Below, one piece after another: positions 43,062 to 50,995 of a DNA stretch of 64,000 nucleotides. Every line of letters starts with the position of its first letter. Within the stretch, counting starts at the first letter, position 1. The DNA is from Aquisalinus luteolus (GTDB lineage Bacteria > Pseudomonadota > Alphaproteobacteria > Caulobacterales > Parvularculaceae). A program made the position numbers and the translations under genes. The notes beneath the pieces were generated by a model, which did no database searches, had not been told where the DNA came from, and was given only the letters and a program-made list of their open reading frames with translations. The stretch spans positions 124,001-188,000 of the forward strand of contig NZ_VCJR02000002.1 in assembly GCF_009712425.2 (NCBI RefSeq). The letters are read 5' to 3'.

Positions 43062-44090
43062 ATGGTTGAGACAGTGAACGAGGCAGCGCTTCCGGAAAAC
43101 CACCCGCCTGTAAGGACCGGGCGCACCGGGCTGTTGCTGGTCAATCTCGGCACGCCGGACGGCACGGACGCAGCCGCGGTGAAGCGCTATCTGAAGCAGT
43201 TCCTGTCCGACCCGCGGGTGATCGATCTGCCGCCCCTGCTGTGGCAGCCGATCCTGCAGGGGATCATCCTCAACACGAGACCCAAAAAGACCGGCGAGGC
43301 CTATGCCAAGATCTGGCGCACGGAGAGCGATGAAAGCCCGTTGCGCTATTACACCCGCCAGCAGGCGGAAAAGGTGGGCGAGCGACTTGGCAGCGACAAA
43401 GTCATCGTCGACTGGGCCATGCGCTATGGCAATCCGTCGATAGAAAGCCGCCTGACCGCGCTGAAGGAACAGGGCTGCGACCGCTTCGTCATCTTCCCGC
43501 TCTATCCGCAATATTCCGCGACCACGACAGCGACGGTGAACGATGAAGTCTTCCGTATCCTGAAGGGCATGAACTGGCAGCCCGCCGTGCGCACCGTGCC
43601 CGCCTTCCACGACCATCCGCGCTATATTTCGGCGCTGGCCAATTCGCTGTCATCAACCATGGCGCAAAAACCTGAACGGGTAATCCTGTCCTATCACGGC
43701 ATGCCGGAGCGCTATTTCCTCGCGGGGGACCCCTATCATTGCCATTGCCAGAAGACGTCGCGTCTCTTGCGCGAGCGGATGGGCTGGGATGAGGCTTGCG
43801 CGCCCATCGCCTTTCAGTCGAAATTCGGCCGCGCCAAGTGGATCGAGCCGGCGACGGAAGACCTTGTGAAAAAGGCTGCTGAAGACGGTCTGAAGCATAT
43901 CGCCGTCATCACGCCCGCCTTCGTTTCCGACTGCATCGAGACACTGGAAGAGGTCGGCATCGGCCTCGCCGAGACCTTTGAGGAACATGGCGGCGAAACG
44001 CTGGCACAGGTGCCCTGCCTCAACGACAGCGACGACATGATCGGCCTGCTGGAGGAAATCCTGCGGACGGAGGCGGCTGGCTGGCTTTGA
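43062..44090 (+). CDS. hemH: Ferrochelatase
   Basis: 342 aa. Inserts Fe2+ into protoporphyrin IX. Signs: LLVNLGTPDG near the N-terminus, VIDWAMRYGNPSIE, FPLYPQYS, and the metal-chelating SYHGMPERY with catalytic His, then KTSRLL (bridging loop) and CPAFVSDC-type ITPAFVSDCIETLEE. AGGGAATACAG precedes the ATG. The bd oxidase genes begin 103 bases later on the same strand, so heme and a heme enzyme share this region. Confidence 0.97.
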   Translation: MVETVNEAALPENHPPVRTGRTGLLLVNLGTPDGTDAAAVKRYLKQFLSDPRVIDLPPLLWQPILQGIILNTRPKKTGEAYAKIWRTESDESPLRYYTRQQAEKVGERLGSDKVIVDWAMRYGNPSIESRLTALKEQGCDRFVIFPLYPQYSATTTATVNDEVFRILKGMNWQPAVRTVPAFHDHPRYISALANSLSSTMAQKPERVILSYHGMPERYFLAGDPYHCHCQKTSRLLRERMGWDEACAPIAFQSKFGRAKWIEPATEDLVKKAAEDGLKHIAVITPAFVSDCIETLEEVGIGLAETFEEHGGETLAQVPCLNDSDDMIGLLEEILRTEAAGWL

Positions 44091-44193
44091 CCCGCCCCGC
44101 TCTGCGGCACCGCGCCGCGACCGGTTTTCATTGAGGCCGGGCCGCAAAGCTCTATGTTGAAGTCAGTCGACCGCTTCCAAGGAGAGCCCCCGC

Positions 44194-45768
44194 ATGGACG
44201 CCCTGTTGCTGGCCCGGATCCAGTTCGCCTTCACGGTCTCGTTCCACTTCATCTTTCCCGCCTTCACGATCGGGCTGGCGAGTTATCTGGCCGTCCTCAA
44301 CGGGCTGTACCTGCGCACCAACAAGGACGTCTACCTCCGGCTTTTCCGTTACTGGATCAAGATTTTCGCTATCACCTTCGCCATGGGTGTCGTCTCCGGC
44401 ATCACCATGTCCTACCAGTTCGGCACGAACTGGTCGGTGTTCTCCGATCGCGCCGGGCCGGTGATCGGCCCCCTCATGGCCTATGAGGTACTGACGGCGT
44501 TTTTCCTCGAGGCAGGCTTTCTCGGCATCATGCTGTTCGGGCGCAACCGCGTCGGCCCGACCCTGCACATGATTGCCTGCCTTGCCGTTGCCGGTGGCAC
44601 CGCCCTGTCGGCAACATGGATCCTGTCGGTCAATTCGTGGATGCACACACCCGCCGGGTTCGTCATCGGCGAGAACGGCCAGTTCCTGCCACAGAATTGG
44701 CTGGAGATCATCTTCAACCCGTCCTTCCCGTTCCGCCTCGCCCATACGCTGACGGCGGCGTATCTGACCACCGCCTTCATCATCGGCGGTGTCGGGGCTT
44801 TGCATCTGTTGCGTGGCGAGCGCGACAATGAGGGCGTGAAGGTGATGTTCTCCATGGCGATGTGGATGGCCGCCATCGTCGCGCCGATCCAGATCTTCCT
44901 CGGCGACATGCACGGCCTGAACACGCTGGAACACCAGCCGCAAAAGGTCATGGCGATGGAGGGCCATTACGAGAGCCATCCTGAGGGGGCACCGCTATAC
45001 CTGTTCGGCATCCCCGACGACGAAACCCAAGAGCTGAAATATGCCGTGGGCATTCCCAAGCTGTCCTCGCTGATCCTGAAGCACGACCTCAACGCGCCGA
45101 TGGATGGGCTCGACACGATCCCCGACGATGAGCAGCCACCGGTCACGATCGTATTCTGGTCGTTCCGCATCATGGTCGCGATCGGCTTCCTGATGCTCGG
45201 CGTCGGCCTGTTCAGCCTGTGGGCGCGGTGGAAGAATACGCTCTTCACGAACAGGTGGCTGCACCGCACCGCCGTCGCGATGACGCCGTCGGGCCTTGTC
45301 GCCGTTCTCGCCGGGTGGATCACGACCGAAGTCGGCCGCCAGCCCTACACGATCTATGGCCTGATGCGCACGGAGGAGAGCGTCTCGCCCATCGCCGCCC
45401 CAGCGGTCGCTGGCTCGCTACTTTTCTTCATCGTGGTTTACTTCCTCGTCTTCGGTGCCGGTGTCTTCTACCTGATGCGTCTTGCCAACCGTCCACCATT
45501 GCTGGCCGAACCGCGCGCGAAAGACCAGAAGGGTCCGATCCGCGCCGCCGGCATCACGCCTGCCTCGCAGGTCATCCTCGCCGACGCGGACGATCCCGGC
45601 ATCGCCCGCAGCCGCATCAACTGGGGACCCGGCGGGACGCCGAAACTGGACACGACACCGGTTCCCGATGGCGAGCACTTCACCGGTGACGATCAGATCG
45701 ACGACGGACAGGCCAGCGAAGACAACCCCGCTGAAAAGCCCGGCGACAAGAACGGAAAAGGGGAGTAA
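44194..45768 (+). CDS. cydA: Cytochrome bd ubiquinol oxidase subunit I (CydA/CioA type)
   Basis: 524 aa. Oxidises ubiquinol and reduces O2 using hemes b558, b595 and d. N-terminal RIQFAFTVSFHFIFPAFT contains His18 (b595/d axial position); later conserved parts are FRLAHTLTAAYL, IFLGDMHGLN and GWITTEVGRQPYTIYG, the Q-site side. The loop region is moderately short, closer to the CIO class than to E. coli's long loop. The last ~60 residues are an acidic disordered tail. GGAGAGCCCCCGC precedes the ATG. First of cydAB. Confidence 0.93.
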   Translation: MDALLLARIQFAFTVSFHFIFPAFTIGLASYLAVLNGLYLRTNKDVYLRLFRYWIKIFAITFAMGVVSGITMSYQFGTNWSVFSDRAGPVIGPLMAYEVLTAFFLEAGFLGIMLFGRNRVGPTLHMIACLAVAGGTALSATWILSVNSWMHTPAGFVIGENGQFLPQNWLEIIFNPSFPFRLAHTLTAAYLTTAFIIGGVGALHLLRGERDNEGVKVMFSMAMWMAAIVAPIQIFLGDMHGLNTLEHQPQKVMAMEGHYESHPEGAPLYLFGIPDDETQELKYAVGIPKLSSLILKHDLNAPMDGLDTIPDDEQPPVTIVFWSFRIMVAIGFLMLGVGLFSLWARWKNTLFTNRWLHRTAVAMTPSGLVAVLAGWITTEVGRQPYTIYGLMRTEESVSPIAAPAVAGSLLFFIVVYFLVFGAGVFYLMRLANRPPLLAEPRAKDQKGPIRAAGITPASQVILADADDPGIARSRINWGPGGTPKLDTTPVPDGEHFTGDDQIDDGQASEDNPAEKPGDKNGKGE

Positions 45769-45772
45769 CGCC

Positions 45773-46786
45773 ATGGAAGTCAGCATTGCCTTGTCCATCG
45801 CCTGGGCCGCCCTCCTCGTCCTCGCCGTCTTTATCTATGTCGTCCTCGACGGGTTCGACCTCGGCATCGGCATCCTGTTCGGGCTGGTACCGGAGAGGAA
45901 GAACCGCGACGTCATGATGAACTCCGTTGCGCCCGTCTGGGACGGCAACGAAACCTGGCTGGTCCTCGGCGGGGGCGGGCTGTTTGCTGCCTTCCCGCTT
46001 GCCTATGCGATATTGATGCCCGCGCTCTACGCGCCGGTCATCGCCATGCTGCTGGCGCTTGTCTTCCGCGGCGTCGCGTTCGAATTCCGTTGGCGTACGG
46101 AGCGCTGGCTGAAATGGTGGGACCGGGCCTTCATCATCGGCTCGACCATGGCGGCGTTTTCGCAAGGCGTCATCCTCGGCGCGCTGCTGCAGGGTGTCGC
46201 CGTCGATGGCCGCGCCTATGGCGGTGGCTGGTGGGACTGGCTGTCGCCTTTCTCCTTCCTGACCGGCATCGCGGTGGTCGCAGGCTATGCCCTGCTCGGC
46301 GCGACATGGCTGGTCATGAAAACCGAAGGCCCGCTGCAGGAGAAAGCCCGCAAGCTCGCCTGGGGGTTCGGTGTTGCGACCGTCGCATTCATCGTCATTG
46401 TCAGCCTGTTCACGCCCTGGCTGGAAGCGACCTATCACGAGCGCTGGCTGTCGACGCCGGGAATTTTCCTTGCCGCGCCGGTACCAATCGCCGTGGCCAT
46501 TATCACGCTGGCCATGTTCCGCTCCCTGACCATCCACAAGCATGAATACCGGCCCTTCATCCTGTCGCTCGTCCTGTTCGCGCTGTGCTTTGCCGGACTG
46601 GGGATCTCCATGTATCCCTATATCATCCCGACGGAGGTGACGATTTTCGAGGCGGCAGCGCCGTTTAACTCGCAGATCTTCATGTTCGTCGGCGCGGTCA
46701 TCCTGATACCGATCATCCTTGCCTATACCGCGCTTGCCTATTGGGTTTTCCGCGGCAAGATCGACCCGGAGGAGGGCTATCATTGA
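45773..46786 (+). CDS. cydB: Cytochrome bd ubiquinol oxidase subunit II
   Basis: 337 aa with about eight helices. Starts MEVSIALSIAWAALL and has YVVLDGFDLGIGILFGLV, NSVAPVWDGNETWLVLGGGG and FEFRWRTERW, canonical for CydB. Forms the heterodimer with CydA; binds no heme itself but stabilises the quinol chemistry. Four bases after cydA. Its stop overlaps the TTG start of the small protein below. Confidence 0.96.
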   Translation: MEVSIALSIAWAALLVLAVFIYVVLDGFDLGIGILFGLVPERKNRDVMMNSVAPVWDGNETWLVLGGGGLFAAFPLAYAILMPALYAPVIAMLLALVFRGVAFEFRWRTERWLKWWDRAFIIGSTMAAFSQGVILGALLQGVAVDGRAYGGGWWDWLSPFSFLTGIAVVAGYALLGATWLVMKTEGPLQEKARKLAWGFGVATVAFIVIVSLFTPWLEATYHERWLSTPGIFLAAPVPIAVAIITLAMFRSLTIHKHEYRPFILSLVLFALCFAGLGISMYPYIIPTEVTIFEAAAPFNSQIFMFVGAVILIPIILAYTALAYWVFRGKIDPEEGYH

Positions 46787-46923
46787 GACTGCCTGACTTT
46801 TCCCGCCTGAACCTGCCACCGGCGCTCATGAAGGGCATCTGGTTCGTTGGCCTTTGGGCCGGCGGTGTCGCCACGGTGACCGTCCTCGCCTATGGCATCC
46901 GCCTCCTGATCCTGCCGTCCTGA
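46783..46923 (+). CDS. DUF2474-like oxidase accessory microprotein
   Basis: 46 aa, one helix (GIWFVGLWAGGVATVTVLAYGIRLLI), basic C-terminus. The start is a TTG overlapping the cydB stop, with an exceptionally strong GGAGGAGGG six bases upstream; an ATG at 46828 would give only 31 residues and lose the SD. Position and pattern match the DUF2474 (CydX-like) proteins that follow bd oxidase genes and aid assembly. Too short for usual calling. Confidence 0.75.
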   Translation: MRLPDFSRLNLPPALMKGIWFVGLWAGGVATVTVLAYGIRLLILPS

Positions 46924-46973
46924 AGTGAAAACTTCGCTTTATCCCGCGAGGGAAATCGCCTAAAGCCGCGCGC

Positions 46974-47615
46974 ATGGACGTAGAGTTCTTCACACGCTTC
47001 CTGGCGGCCATGTTCGCCATCATGAACCCGCTCGTGGTCATGCCGATCTTCCTGTCGATGACGGAGGATTACGACAACGCGTATCGCCGCCGTATTGCCT
47101 TTCAGGCCGCAACCACCATTCTAGCCGCGTCGATCGTGGTGGCACTGGCCGGCCAGCCGATCCTCGATTTCTTCGGCATCTCTATCAACGCCTTCCGTAT
47201 CGCCGGGGGCATCCTCCTGTTCCAGATCGCCCTGACCATGATCTCCGGCGTGCGGCACGAGGGCCATGCCGGCACCGACAGGGAAAAGCGGATGCAGGAG
47301 GAGATCGACAACCCCGCCGTCTATCCGCTCGCAATCCCCATGTCGGTCGGGCCGGGGACCATCACCACGCTGATCCTGTTCTCCCAGCAGGCAGCGGTGA
47401 ACGGTGCCTATATCGAACTTTACGCCGTCATCTTCATAATGGCCGCCCTGATGTGCGTGGGCCTTCTGATCGTCCCCTTCGTCAACCACGTCGTCTCTTA
47501 TACTGCCCGCACGGTCTCTATCCGCATCATGGGCATCATCCTTGCGGCCATGGCGACGGAAATGATCATCACCGGCATCCGCAATGCCGGGATATTCACC
47601 TCGGTCGCAAGCTGA
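46974..47615 (+). CDS. MarC family integral membrane protein
   Basis: 213 aa with about six helices. Typical MarC sequences: MNPLVVMPIFLSMT, LALAGQPIL-type IVVALAGQPILDFFGISI, AYPLAIPMSVGPGT-type VYPLAIPMSVGPGTITTLIL, and IRIMGIILAAMATEMIITGIR near the end. Function unsettled; once proposed in multi-drug resistance, later doubted. Single gene, 50 bases after the bd oxidase unit. Confidence 0.92.
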   Translation: MDVEFFTRFLAAMFAIMNPLVVMPIFLSMTEDYDNAYRRRIAFQAATTILAASIVVALAGQPILDFFGISINAFRIAGGILLFQIALTMISGVRHEGHAGTDREKRMQEEIDNPAVYPLAIPMSVGPGTITTLILFSQQAAVNGAYIELYAVIFIMAALMCVGLLIVPFVNHVVSYTARTVSIRIMGIILAAMATEMIITGIRNAGIFTSVAS

Positions 47616-47703
47616 CCTCTCCTCCCCAACGGATTTCCATACAGGCTTTACTTGCGTGCCGTCCCTGCCTTACCTTATGGCGAGCACATGGAAGGGGAGA
47701 GCC

Positions 47704-48204
47704 ATGAAACTGAAAGCATTGCAAATCGTCGGTATCGGCGCCGTGATCATTTTCGGCGCACAGCTGGTCCTGACCCTGACGGAAAAGAAGGAGGACCCGA
47801 TGCGGTTTGCCATCGATACCGCCGAGGTGTTGGCCGCCAGCGAGCCGGAGCCCGCACCAGTCCTGACTTACGAACCACCGCAACCGCTGCGACGCATCGT
47901 CTATTCGGAAATCGACTTTGCCGCGCGCGACCTGACCGAGGCCGAAGACGCCTATTATTGCGCCGGGATCATCATGCTGGGCGCTGCGAATGAAGCCGGG
48001 CGGGTCAGCGATAGCGACCAACAGCACATCAATATGCTGAGCGACTGGGGCAATGAATTGACGTCTGCAAAAGGCATCGATCGCGACACCGCCATGGTGG
48101 TTCGCCAGCAAAGACTGCTGCAGGCGCAGTACGATCTGGAAGACAACATTACACAGATTGATGTCGACACCTGCCGGGAGATGGCACGCCAGGCAGCGCC
48201 ATGA
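47704..48204 (+). CDS. Conserved exported/anchored hypothetical protein
   Basis: 166 aa. One N-terminal hydrophobic helix (LQIVGIGAVIIFGAQLVL), then a Glu/Pro-rich linker and a helical domain with a Cys (AEDAYYCAGIIML) and a second near the end (DTCREM). GGGGAGAGCC precedes the ATG. No family recognised. Ends 81 bases before the YidH-like gene. Confidence 0.65.
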   Translation: MKLKALQIVGIGAVIIFGAQLVLTLTEKKEDPMRFAIDTAEVLAASEPEPAPVLTYEPPQPLRRIVYSEIDFAARDLTEAEDAYYCAGIIMLGAANEAGRVSDSDQQHINMLSDWGNELTSAKGIDRDTAMVVRQQRLLQAQYDLEDNITQIDVDTCREMARQAAP

Positions 48205-48285
48205 TGCTTATCCTTTCGGGCAGGATGTTCGGTGATATGGAACGGATCTGCCATCCGGGCCGTTAGCGTAGCGGGAGGCCCCTTG

Positions 48286-48651
48286 ATGGGAGACAGCACC
48301 AACGACCTGGCGATGAAGCGCACCTATTGGGCAGAGGATCGCACCCTGCTCGCCAATGAACGCACTTTTGCATCATGGCTGCAGGCAGGTGTCACCTCGG
48401 TCGGTCTGGGTCTCGGCTTTCAGGCTCTGTTCCGTGCGGTCGAGCCCACATGGCTTGCCAAGACCATCGCGACGATTTTCATCTTCATCGGCGTCTTGGT
48501 CTTCATCAGTGCCTTCTACAATGCCTGCGATATCCTGAGACGGATGAAATCCCACAGCGCCAAGCCGCTACCCAGGCGCAATCTCGGCATCATCACCTTT
48601 CTGTTCGTATTGGGATCGATAGCCCTGACCATCGTCCTCTGGCTGCTCTAG
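48286..48651 (+). CDS. YidH/DUF202 family membrane protein
   Basis: 121 aa with three helices. DUF202 signature DRTLLANERTFASWLQAG near the N-terminus and FRAVEPTWLAKTIATIFIFIG, then ILRRMK and RNLGIITFLFVLG. Function unknown. ATG 48286 follows GGGAGGCCCCTTG. Convergent with the gene that ends at 48656. Confidence 0.88.
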   Translation: MGDSTNDLAMKRTYWAEDRTLLANERTFASWLQAGVTSVGLGLGFQALFRAVEPTWLAKTIATIFIFIGVLVFISAFYNACDILRRMKSHSAKPLPRRNLGIITFLFVLGSIALTIVLWLL

Positions 48652-48655
48652 ATCG

Positions 48656-49135
48656 TCAGCGGCCTGATCGAAACGCCGCCAGCTCAGCCAGCGCTTCATA
48701 GAGTCGCCCCTGCTCCAGCGCGTGGTGCAGATAGGCGAGCATATCGGCATCATCGCTGCCGTACAGATCGCCAGCCAGCGACAGCCAGGCGTCGGTTGCC
48801 AGCAGCTCTATCGCCATTTCATTGTCATTGGAATATTCCGTACCCAGTGCCATGAAGTGATAATCAGCGACGACCAGCCCTGCACGCTGCGCCTCCATAA
48901 AGGCATAACGCAGTTTTTCCAGATCGCCTCGCGTCCACACCGGTGCATAGTTGCGGTTAGCGTAGAAAACCCGCAGATCATTCAGCTCCCGAAAATGCTC
49001 GCCCATATAGGTTCGCTTGCCCGCATCCGGATGATTGAGCAGGCGCTCCATCACCAGCGGGGACGGCGCAGCATTCGCCGGTGTCAGGCCAACGACACTG
49101 ATGAGCAGGGCAACGATAAAAAGCAGGCGTTTCAT
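48656..49135 (-). CDS. Exported protein resembling an L,D-transpeptidase scaffold domain, no catalytic domain
   Basis: 159 aa, signal peptide ending ANAAP. The segment LRVFYANRNYAPVWTRGDLEKLRYAFMEAQRAGLVVADYHF, seen in parts as FYANRNYAPVW and AGLVVADYHF, matches the YcbB-type L,D-transpeptidase scaffold. The YkuD catalytic domain (SHGCxR motif) and peptidoglycan-binding domain are absent and the gene ends at a normal stop. It may be an accessory or remnant of a peptidoglycan cross-linking enzyme. Similarity is by eye only. Confidence 0.65.
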   Translation of the reverse strand: MKRLLFIVALLISVVGLTPANAAPSPLVMERLLNHPDAGKRTYMGEHFRELNDLRVFYANRNYAPVWTRGDLEKLRYAFMEAQRAGLVVADYHFMALGTEYSNDNEMAIELLATDAWLSLAGDLYGSDDADMLAYLHHALEQGRLYEALAELAAFRSGR

Positions 49136-49283
49136 TCCGGGACTTTCCTTTTGCGCACGCCCCTAGGGTAGCAAGCACCATGCCTACGCGCAGAGATAGA
49201 AAGGATTTGTTAATGTGTTCTTTTTTTGTTCTTGACGCTGTTCGCGCTCGCGCCTAGGCTGCCGGGCGAGAGAGGAGAGCGCC

Positions 49284-50867
49284 ATGGTTGCCGAGGTTAC
49301 AGCCTTTGCCTTTGAGGGGATCGAAGCACGGCCCGTGCGCGTGCAGGTACAGCTGACCGGCGGTGCCAATAACAATTTCACCATTGTCGGCTTACCGGAC
49401 AAGGCGGTGAACGAGGCGCGGGAGCGTGTCCGCGCCGCTTTCTCAGCCATCGGACTTGGGCTGCCGCCGGAGCGGATCTCCGTCAATCTTGCCCCTGCCG
49501 ACCTGCCCAAGGAGGGCAGTCATTTCGACTTGCCGATCGCGCTTGCCCTGCTGATGGAAATGGGCGCAGCGCCAAAGGATCTGGCGCAGGGCTTCGCCGT
49601 GATGGGGGAACTGGGCCTCGACGGTTCGATCCTGCCGGTCAATGGCGCGCTTCCTGCGGCCGTCGCCGCCAACGGGCTGGACCTTGGGCTCATCTGCCCC
49701 GCTGGCAATGGCCCGGAGGCGGCCTGGGCCGGCGGCGATGCGCAGATCATCGCGGCCTCGACGCTGATCCAGCTGGTCAACCACTTCAAGGGCACCCAGG
49801 TTCTGGCAAGCCCGCAGCCGGGGGATCTCGCCCCCGGCCCTGCCGTTGCCGACCTGAAGGATGTGAAGGGGCAGGAGACCGCAAAGCGCGCACTGGAGAT
49901 TGCCGCCGCCGGTGGCCATAATTTGTTGATGGTCGGCCCGCCCGGATCAGGCAAGTCGATGCTGGCCTCGCGCCTGCCGGGCCTGTTGCCGCCACTCTCG
50001 CCTGCCGAGATGCTGGAAGTCTCGATGATCCAGTCCCTGGCCGGGCTGATCCGCAATGGCTCGATCTCGCGCGCACGGCCCTATCGCGCTCCGCACCACT
50101 CTGCCTCCATGGCCGCCATGGTCGGCGGCGGGTTGAAAGCAAAACCCGGCGAGGCGTCCCTTGCCCATAATGGTATTCTGTTCCTTGATGAGCTGCCGGA
50201 GTTCACGCCCCAGGTGCTGGACAGCCTGCGCCAGCCGCTGGAAACAGGCGACGTCGTCATCGCCCGGGCCAATGCCCATGTGCGCTATCCGGCATCCTTC
50301 CAGCTCGTTGCCGCGATGAACCCGTGCCGCTGTGGGCATGGCAAGGCATCCGGTCGTGCCTGCGGGCGAGGGCCTAATTGCGAACAGGTCTACCAGTCGC
50401 GCGTTTCAGGCCCTTTCCTCGACCGCATGGATCTGATGATCGAAACACCGCCCGTCACGGCGATGGACCTTGCCGCCCCGGCCAATGGCGAGACGACGGC
50501 GATGGTCGCGGCCCGCGTCGCCACCGCGCGCGCGGCGCAGGAGGATCGCGCCAGCGCGATTGCAGACCCTCGCGATCCCCGCCCCCGCACCAACGCCAAG
50601 CTGTCCGACAGCCTGCTGGAACGCGTCGCGCAGCCGGATGATCAGGGCGCGGCGCTTCTGGCGCGTGCGGCGGAAAGCCTGTCGCTGTCAGCCCGGGCCT
50701 ATACGCGCATCCTGCGCGTCGCGCGCACCCTTGCCGATCTCGATGGCGTGGACGGCATCGCCCGGCGCCATATCGCAGAGGCGATCAGCTATCGCCAGCG
50801 CGATGCGGCAACTGGCATGGCACCGCCCGCCTTTTCATCCGGCGGCAACAGCCTCAAGGCACGCTAG
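49284..50867 (+). CDS. comM: ComM/YifB-type AAA+ ATPase
   Basis: 527 aa. N-terminal Lon-like fold (residues ~1-170) with VQVQLTGGANNNFTIVGLPD, then a Mg-chelatase-type AAA+ core with Walker A VGPPGSGKSMLA, Walker B FLDELPEF and RAPHHSASMAAMVGGG, and a C-terminal domain with a Cys-rich RCGHGKASGRACGRG zinc-like segment. ComM is a branch-migration helicase in natural transformation. ATG after GAGAGGAGAGCGCC. Single gene. Confidence 0.94.
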   Translation: MVAEVTAFAFEGIEARPVRVQVQLTGGANNNFTIVGLPDKAVNEARERVRAAFSAIGLGLPPERISVNLAPADLPKEGSHFDLPIALALLMEMGAAPKDLAQGFAVMGELGLDGSILPVNGALPAAVAANGLDLGLICPAGNGPEAAWAGGDAQIIAASTLIQLVNHFKGTQVLASPQPGDLAPGPAVADLKDVKGQETAKRALEIAAAGGHNLLMVGPPGSGKSMLASRLPGLLPPLSPAEMLEVSMIQSLAGLIRNGSISRARPYRAPHHSASMAAMVGGGLKAKPGEASLAHNGILFLDELPEFTPQVLDSLRQPLETGDVVIARANAHVRYPASFQLVAAMNPCRCGHGKASGRACGRGPNCEQVYQSRVSGPFLDRMDLMIETPPVTAMDLAAPANGETTAMVAARVATARAAQEDRASAIADPRDPRPRTNAKLSDSLLERVAQPDDQGAALLARAAESLSLSARAYTRILRVARTLADLDGVDGIARRHIAEAISYRQRDAATGMAPPAFSSGGNSLKAR

Positions 50868-50995
50868 CCCACGGATTCATATGTAGAATTAGGGCGTATA
50901 AGGAAAATATGGTTAAGGCTGCTTAACCGTATTTCATTACGATTTTTCAAAAAGTCTAGCTTTAGGATGAACCCTGATGGAGGGGTTCCCTGAAC

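Noticed and set aside
44152-44979. 275-codon open frame opposite cydA
   Set aside because: Antisense shadow of cydA, no ribosome site or family signature.
45680-46819. 379-codon open frame opposite cydB
   Set aside because: Product is Asp/Arg/Gln-rich with no fold signs; cydB on the plus strand is unambiguous.
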